64,000 nucleotides of DNA, from positions 174,694 through 238,693 of the forward strand of contig NZ_JANQBD010000013.1 of NCBI RefSeq assembly GCF_024722015.1. The letters run 5' to 3'. This document shows, piece by piece, positions 60,132 to 64,000 of the stretch. The number at the start of each line of letters is the position of its first letter. The first letter of the stretch is position 1. Made by a program: the position numbers and the translations under genes. This DNA is from Paenibacillus radicis (ex Xue et al. 2023) (GTDB lineage: Bacteria > Bacillota > Bacilli > Paenibacillales > NBRC-103111). The notes beneath the pieces were generated by a model, which was given only the letters and a program-made list of their open reading frames with translations, was not told the DNA's origin and did not search any database.

Positions 60132-60180
60132 AAACAAATAGCGCAGGCTTTCCACAAAGGAGGGCTGCGCTATTTGTTTA
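60132..60180. terminator. Bidirectional terminator
   Basis: AAACAAATAGCGCAG (60,133-60,147) and CTGCGCTATTTGTTT (60,165-60,179) form a perfect 15-base stem with A/T flanks, shared by convergent genes. Confidence 0.85.
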
Positions 60181-61062
60181 TCATTTATAAAACCCTTGTT
60201 CCTCCGCATAATTTCCCCAGTGAGGATGTCTACCGTCCACATCCTTAAATCCATATTCATCGGATAAGCCCCAGGTAGTGGTTATCATCCCGTTTTTTTT
60301 GCTTATTTCCGGATCAGCTGCCAAAGCAGCAACCGCCCTGCCAATATAAAATGGAGTTTCCGACATTATAAAATGTGGGTCTTTCTTCACTCCATCCTGC
60401 CAGTTAGCTTCGGTTACTCCAAAATAATCCAGCATTGCCTCTGACCGGAGAAAACCCGGACTCAAAGATAGTGCAGTAACATTATAAGGCCGAAGCTCCT
60501 CAGCCATTGATGCAGCAAGATGTATCACCGATACTTTAGCGAGACTGTAGTACAAATTTCCACGGTATCGATAGTCAAAGCCATCCGTTATCTCAATAAT
60601 CAAACCCTTTTTCTTCTCTACCATCAAGGGAGCGGCATAATAGCTTGTAATCATATGCGATTGTACGGCCAGCTGCTGAATTAGAAGTCCATCTGACAAC
60701 GAATGCTCCCAGAAGGTTTGCCCCCATTCGGTTAATGAATCTCCACCCCATATATCATTTACTAATAGATCCAGGTTACCGTTTTGTTCTCGTTTCACAC
60801 GTTCAAACAATTCTTTTACCTCATCCTCGACAGTATGATCCACACGAATAGGAATACCCTGCCCTCCTTGTGCCGTGACCATCTCTGCAGTTTCTTCAAT
60901 GGTTTCCACTCTTCCCATACTAGAGGGATTTCCTCTCACGCTTCTTCCCGTCACATATACCGTTGCACCAGCTTCCCCTAACATTACTGCAATACCTCTA
61001 CCTGCACCTCTTGTGCCACCAGCAACAACAGCAACTTTTCCGACTAATGGTTTCATATCCAT
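60181..61062 (-). CDS. Short-chain dehydrogenase/reductase
   Basis: A 293-aa SDR enzyme. The coenzyme loop is VAVVAGGTRGAGRGIAVML (TGxxxGxG type, about 10-28), the conserved LLVNDIWGG replaces the usual NNAG, and the catalytic YxxxK lies in YYSLAKVSV (about 172). The substrate is unknown. It is divergent from a WYL-domain regulator 112 bases away, which probably controls it. Confidence 0.87.
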   Translation of the reverse strand: MDMKPLVGKVAVVAGGTRGAGRGIAVMLGEAGATVYVTGRSVRGNPSSMGRVETIEETAEMVTAQGGQGIPIRVDHTVEDEVKELFERVKREQNGNLDLLVNDIWGGDSLTEWGQTFWEHSLSDGLLIQQLAVQSHMITSYYAAPLMVEKKKGLIIEITDGFDYRYRGNLYYSLAKVSVIHLAASMAEELRPYNVTALSLSPGFLRSEAMLDYFGVTEANWQDGVKKDPHFIMSETPFYIGRAVAALAADPEISKKNGMITTTWGLSDEYGFKDVDGRHPHWGNYAEEQGFYK

Positions 61063-61174
61063 TCTCCTTAACAGCAGATTTACTCATCTCCATTTGATTA
61101 TACGAGCTCATATATGTCATCTATTGTCTTAATTGTATGGTAGACTAAAATAGTTAGCAAAGGAGGATTACATA

Positions 61175-62128
61175 ATGCGTGCGGAACGTCTACTAACATT
61201 ATTATTATGCCTACAACATCATGGAAAAATGACTACTCGCCAGCTAGCTGAAAAGGTGGAAGTATCAGAGCGTACAATTGCGAGAGATATGGAGGCTCTG
61301 AGCGCAGCTGGAATACCTGTCTTTGCATTTAGAGGAGCTTTTGGAGGCTGGAGCTTGTCTGAGGGCTATCGCACTAATCTAACCGGCTTAAAAATAGAAG
61401 AAATACAATCTTTACTTCTTATGAATTCATCGGGTATTATGAACGATTTAGGGCTACGAAGCAACTTTGACACTGCACTTCTTAAGCTGCTGGCCTCACT
61501 TCCTCCTTCTTTACAAAGGGATGCAGAATTTATGAGGGAACGTATCCATGTGGATGGTGCCGGTTGGCATCAATCGCAAGAAGCGTTTCCTTATCTAGGC
61601 ATTGTTCAGGAAGCTATTTGGAATGAAAAGAAATTAATGATCGAGTATCCGAAAAATACAACAAAAACAGAGAGGCTTGTAGAATCATTAGGTCTTGTTG
61701 CAAAAGCAAGCATCTGGTACCTAGTCGCTCGTACTAATGGAGAAATGCGTTCCTTCCGCATATCTCGAATTGATAGCGCACGCATTATGGATATTTCTTT
61801 TACCCGTCCTAATGATTTCCAGCTTGCCACCTATTGGGAGCAATCCACTCAAGCATTCCAGGCAACATTACCTTACTATCCTGCTATTGTCAAAATTCAA
61901 GAGCATCTGCTGCCGCAATTTCAGCAAGCCCGCTATGTGAAAGTAAAAGAAACCTGGCCTACAGCTGATTCAGGCTGGCTCTTAGCATCTGTGGACTTCC
62001 ATACCATTGAATCTGCTTGTGAAATTATATTAAGCTATAGTCCTTATTTAAAAGTAGATGAGCCTTACGATCTCCAGCTTGCCGTTTTATCACGACTTCA
62101 AGATTCCCTGGCTATGTATGAAATTTAA
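61175..62128 (+). CDS. YafY-type HTH/WYL-domain transcriptional regulator
   Basis: A 317-aa regulator. The N-terminal helix-turn-helix (about 1-60: TRQLAEKVEVSERTIARDME) is followed by a WYL domain (about 140-210: LMIEYPKNTTKTERLVESLG, IWYLVARTNGEMRSFRISRI) and a C-terminal WCX-like part. AAAGGAGG precedes the ATG. WYL domains bind ligands or nucleic acid; in this divergent setting it most likely controls the SDR gene. It ends before the tRNA terminator. Confidence 0.9.
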   Translation: MRAERLLTLLLCLQHHGKMTTRQLAEKVEVSERTIARDMEALSAAGIPVFAFRGAFGGWSLSEGYRTNLTGLKIEEIQSLLLMNSSGIMNDLGLRSNFDTALLKLLASLPPSLQRDAEFMRERIHVDGAGWHQSQEAFPYLGIVQEAIWNEKKLMIEYPKNTTKTERLVESLGLVAKASIWYLVARTNGEMRSFRISRIDSARIMDISFTRPNDFQLATYWEQSTQAFQATLPYYPAIVKIQEHLLPQFQQARYVKVKETWPTADSGWLLASVDFHTIESACEIILSYSPYLKVDEPYDLQLAVLSRLQDSLAMYEI

Positions 62129-62179
62129 AAGCAACTAGTCACGAGGGTCGATTGAACTTTTGAAAAAATACAAGGAAAC

Positions 62180-62226
62180 AAAAAAGCTGTTTTCACAGAA
62201 TCGCTTCTGTAAAAACAGCTTTTTTG
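62180..62226. terminator. Terminator shared by the WYL gene and the tRNA array
   Basis: AAAAAGCTGTTTT(C)ACAGAA pairs with TTCTGTAAAAACAGCTTTTTT around TCGC, with A and T runs on either side; it should end the leftward rRNA-tRNA transcript. Confidence 0.85.
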
Positions 62227-62234
62227 TTTCTTGA

Positions 62235-62313
62235 TGCCGGTGAAGGGACTCGAACCCCCACGGTTTCCCTCACGATTTTGAGTCGCGCGCGTCTGCCATT
62301 CCGCCACACCGGC
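62235..62313 (-). tRNA. tRNA-Leu (anticodon CAA)
   Basis: Cloverleaf with acceptor GCCGGTG/CACCGGC, loop CTCAAAA and TTCGAGTC T-arm. The variable arm is short and the 3' CCA is not encoded. Confidence 0.9.
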
Positions 62314-62340
62314 TTATTATTGCTTATCTTGAAGATTAAA

Positions 62341-62417
62341 TGGCGCGCCCTGAGAGATTCGAACTCCCGGCCTTTTGATTCGTAGTCAAACGCTCTATCC
62401 AGCTGAGCTAAGGGCGC
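62341..62417 (-). tRNA. tRNA-Arg (anticodon ACG)
   Basis: Acceptor GCGCCCT, loop CTACGAA, T-arm TTCGAATC, encoded CCA. This gene sits between the two Leu genes, where B. subtilis trnD has none. Confidence 0.93.
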
Positions 62418-62435
62418 AATTTCTGTAATAAAACT

Positions 62436-62524
62436 TGGTGCCGAAGACCAGACTTGAACTGGTACGGTAGTCACCTACCGCAGGATTTTAAGTCCTGTGC
62501 GTCTGCCGATTCCGCCACTCCGGC
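62436..62524 (-). tRNA. tRNA-Leu (anticodon TAA)
   Basis: Acceptor GCCGGAG, loop CTTAAAA, long variable arm GGTAGGTGACTACC, encoded CCA. Confidence 0.93.
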
Positions 62525-62540
62525 GAGTGGTAAAAAATTA

Positions 62541-62614
62541 TGGAGGCACCACCCAGAATCGAACTGGGGATAGAGCTTTTGCAGAGCTCTGCCTTACCGC
62601 TTGGCTATGGCGCC
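62541..62614 (-). tRNA. tRNA-Cys (anticodon GCA)
   Basis: Acceptor GGCGCCA, loop CTGCAAA, T-arm TTCGATTC, encoded CCA. Confidence 0.93.
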
Positions 62615-62622
62615 GTGATTTA

Positions 62623-62697
62623 TGGAGCGGAAGACGGGAATCGAACCCGCGACCCTCGCCTTGGCAAGGCGATGCTCTACCGCTGAGCCACTTCCGC
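62623..62697 (-). tRNA. tRNA-Gly (anticodon GCC)
   Basis: Acceptor GCGGAAG, loop TTGCCAA, T-arm TTCGATTC, encoded CCA. Confidence 0.93.
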
Positions 62698-62709
62698 ATA
62701 ATTATAAAA

Positions 62710-62781
62710 CTGGGGATCTAGGATTCGAACCTAGGCATGACGGAGTCAAAGTCCGTTGCCTTACCGCTTGGCTAATCCCCA
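62710..62781 (-). tRNA. tRNA-Gln (anticodon TTG)
   Basis: Acceptor TGGGGAT, loop CTTTGAC, T-arm TTCGAATC. The 3' CCA is not encoded. Confidence 0.92.
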
Positions 62782-62796
62782 TTACATAAAGAATAA

Positions 62797-62873
62797 TGGG
62801 GCGATCGATGGGACTTGAACCCACGAATGCTGGAGCCACAGACCAGTGCGTTAACCCCTTCGCCACGACCGCC
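62797..62873 (-). tRNA. tRNA-His (anticodon GTG)
   Basis: Extra 5' G typical of tRNA-His, loop CTGTGGC, T-arm TTCAAGTC, encoded CCA. Confidence 0.93.
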
Positions 62874-62886
62874 ACGGTTTAAATAA

Positions 62887-62960
62887 TGGCAGGGGCAGCA
62901 GGAATTGAACCCACACCAAAGGTTTTGGAGACCTTTGTTCTACCTTTAAACTATGCCCCT
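62887..62960 (-). tRNA. tRNA-Trp (anticodon CCA)
   Basis: Acceptor AGGGGCA, loop CTCCAAA, T-arm TTCAATTC, encoded CCA. Confidence 0.93.
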
Positions 62961-62967
62961 ATAAATA

Positions 62968-63052
62968 TGGTGGAGGCTGATGGATTCGAACCACCGAACT
63001 CGATGAGAGCAGATTTACAGTCTGCCGTGTTTAGCCACTTCACTAAGCCTCC
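62968..63052 (-). tRNA. tRNA-Tyr (anticodon GTA)
   Basis: Acceptor GGAGGCT, loop CTGTAAA, long variable arm, encoded CCA. Confidence 0.93.
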
Positions 63053-63072
63053 ATATTGAGTTGAAAAGAACA

Positions 63073-63148
<76 letters not shown>

Positions 63149-63158
63149 TTAATAAAAA

Positions 63159-63234
<76 letters not shown>

Positions 63235-63251
63235 TTTTAAATTTTTAAAAA

Positions 63252-63328
63252 TGGCGGAGCCGACGGGATTCGAACCCGCGGTCTCCTGCGTGACAGGCAG
63301 GCATGTTGGGCCACTACACCACGGCTCC
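63252..63328 (-). tRNA. tRNA-Asp (anticodon GTC)
   Basis: Acceptor GGAGCCG, loop CTGTCAC, T-arm TTCGAATC, encoded CCA. Confidence 0.93.
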
Positions 63329-63356
63329 GCGTTAGTTCGAAGTAAGATCCTTCGAT

Positions 63357-63437
<81 letters not shown>

Positions 63438-63450
63438 GCAAAAATGATTA

Positions 63451-63526
63451 TGGTGGGCGCTGACGGGATCGAACCGCCGACCCTCTGCTTGTAAGGCAGA
63501 TGCTCTCCCAGCTGAGCTAAGCGCCC
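63451..63526 (-). tRNA. tRNA-Val (anticodon TAC)
   Basis: Acceptor GGGCGCT, loop CTTACAA, T-arm TTCGATCC, encoded CCA. Confidence 0.93.
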
Positions 63527-63541
63527 CTATCATTGTAATAA

Positions 63542-63616
63542 TGGTGACCCGTAGGGGACTCGAACCCCTGTTACCTCCGTGAAAGGGAGGTGTCTTAACC
63601 ACTTGACCAACGGGCC
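63542..63616 (-). tRNA. tRNA-Glu (anticodon TTC)
   Basis: Acceptor GGCCCGT, loop CTTTCAC, T-arm TTCGAGTC, encoded CCA. Confidence 0.93.
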
Positions 63617-63637
63617 TTATCTTCTAAAGAATTGCTA

Positions 63638-63726
63638 CGGAGAGAGAGGGATTCGAACCCTCGAGACGCTTGTGACGCCTACACGATTTCCAATCGTGCT
63701 CCTTCGGCCAGCTCGGACACCTCTCC
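63638..63726 (-). tRNA. tRNA-Ser (anticodon GGA)
   Basis: Acceptor GGAGAGG, loop TTGGAAA, long variable arm, T-arm TTCGAATC. The 3' CCA is not encoded. Confidence 0.93.
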
Positions 63727-63730
63727 ATAA

Positions 63731-63806
63731 TGGCTCCCCGAACAGGACTCGAACCTGTGACAACTCGATTAACAGTCGAGTGCTCTACCAACTGAGCTAT
63801 CAGGGA
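63731..63806 (-). tRNA. tRNA-Asn (anticodon GTT)
   Basis: Acceptor TCCCTGA/TCGGGGA with one G-T pair, loop CTGTTAA, T-arm TTCGAGTC, encoded CCA. It is the first tRNA after the 23S gene. Confidence 0.93.
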
Positions 63807-63953
63807 ATAGGAACATAACTATGATTCAAGGCTTGCACCCTGAAAACTAGATCCGAAACAAGCAGCGTTGAGCAACGCTATATAATTTTACGGTTTCCTC
63901 ACAATGTATTCGGAGTCGGCTTTAACGCTTCTCTCCACCTTGTGAAGGTATTC
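63807..63953 (-). other. 23S-tRNA spacer without a 5S gene, with a pre-23S processing arm
   Basis: On the minus strand GATCTAGTTTTCAGGGTG (63,852-63,835) resembles the 3' arm of the stem that flanks pre-23S rRNA in Bacillales, and AGCGTTG-CT-CAACGCT (63,865-63,880) forms a hairpin. The 147-base spacer is just long enough for a 5S gene but no 5S-like sequence can be seen. Confidence 0.65.
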
Positions 63954-64000
63954 TTGGATAAGCCCTCGACCGATTAGTATTCGTCAGCTCCATACCTTGC
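63954..64000 (-). rRNA. 23S ribosomal RNA, 3' end (continues past the window)
   Basis: The minus-strand sequence GAGCTGACGAATACTAATCG, then GTCGAGGGCTTATCC, is the conserved 3' terminus of Bacillales 23S rRNA. The gene enters from the right edge, so the rRNA operon reads leftward into the tRNA array. Confidence 0.93.

Noticed and set aside
63807..63953. 5S rRNA gene
   Set aside because: No sequence like the conserved 5S core (CCCATGCCGAACACG type) is present on either strand in the spacer.

Overview
The window reads as low-GC Gram-positive, endospore-forming DNA of the Bacillales, most probably a Paenibacillus or close relative. Signs of this are an SspI spore protein, a YjcZ-type spore peptide, a YheC/D ATP-grasp protein, CcpN next to the PPDK regulatory protein, a LiaFSR/PspA envelope-stress block, an SLH-anchored collagen-like protein, strong AGGAGG-type ribosome binding sites, and a tRNA array in nearly the order of Bacillus subtilis trnD behind a 23S gene. 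This assignment is an inference from gene content.

Positions 1 to about 12,015 look like the right-hand part of a Tn7-like transposon parked against the 3' end of a TrmH-family rRNA methyltransferase gene (ysgA type). It carries the start of a probable tnsB at the window edge, an intact tnsA, a tniQ/tnsD-type targeting gene, a separate ORF resembling only the C-terminal barrel of TnsB, and an XRE regulator with its own operator. The cargo includes a compact OLD-like ATPase-TOPRIM protein translationally coupled to an unknown 449-aa protein, an 813-aa protein with a PD-(D/E)xK-like motif and a SEC-C tail, an unknown 233-aa protein, a decayed serine recombinase and a second XRE gene. Three tandem TnsB-site-like repeats end 27 bases before the methyltransferase stop codon. 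The cargo resembles an anti-phage defence island and holds the best candidates for something undescribed.

Positions 12,024 to 31,144 hold ordinary chromosomal genes: methyltransferase-ktrA, sspI, a LacI-controlled sugar oxidoreductase/ThuA operon, a YheC/D spore protein, prfC with an exported phosphoesterase, an RCC1/FN3 secreted protein, an SLH-collagen surface protein divergent from a tandem glycosyltransferase, and zwf. Positions 31,339 to 34,645 hold small genes and a gene-poor stretch with structured repeats. Positions 34,705 to 37,641 encode an ABC transporter under a guanidine-I (ykkC) riboswitch. Positions 38,360 to 43,610 are a Lia/Psp envelope-stress regulon with two PspA paralogues.

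Positions 43,809 to 49,860 hold an Eis-like acetyltransferase, an ECF sigma/anti-sigma pair, a frameshifted pseudogene, an SH3-NlpC/P60 hydrolase and a small spore peptide. Positions 49,873 to 55,027 form a molybdenum-cofactor cluster (moeA, moaA, mobA, a MOSC protein and a membrane-anchored sulfite-oxidase-fold enzyme). Then come the PPDK regulator and ccpN divergent from glpX, a polysaccharide deacetylase, an SDR/WYL-regulator pair, seventeen tRNA genes and the 3' end of a 23S rRNA gene.

Two dispersed sequence families cut across this layout. One is a set of large palindromic elements near 34.1, 40.9, 47.6 and 49.45 kb that keep a CGCTGTT / AAAGGCG internal-loop motif while their stem arms differ and stay complementary. 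The other is a short hairpin fused to the AGGAGG ribosome binding site in front of two unrelated membrane-protein genes. Two regulators (LacI-type and CcpN) seem to start at ATT and ATC codons.
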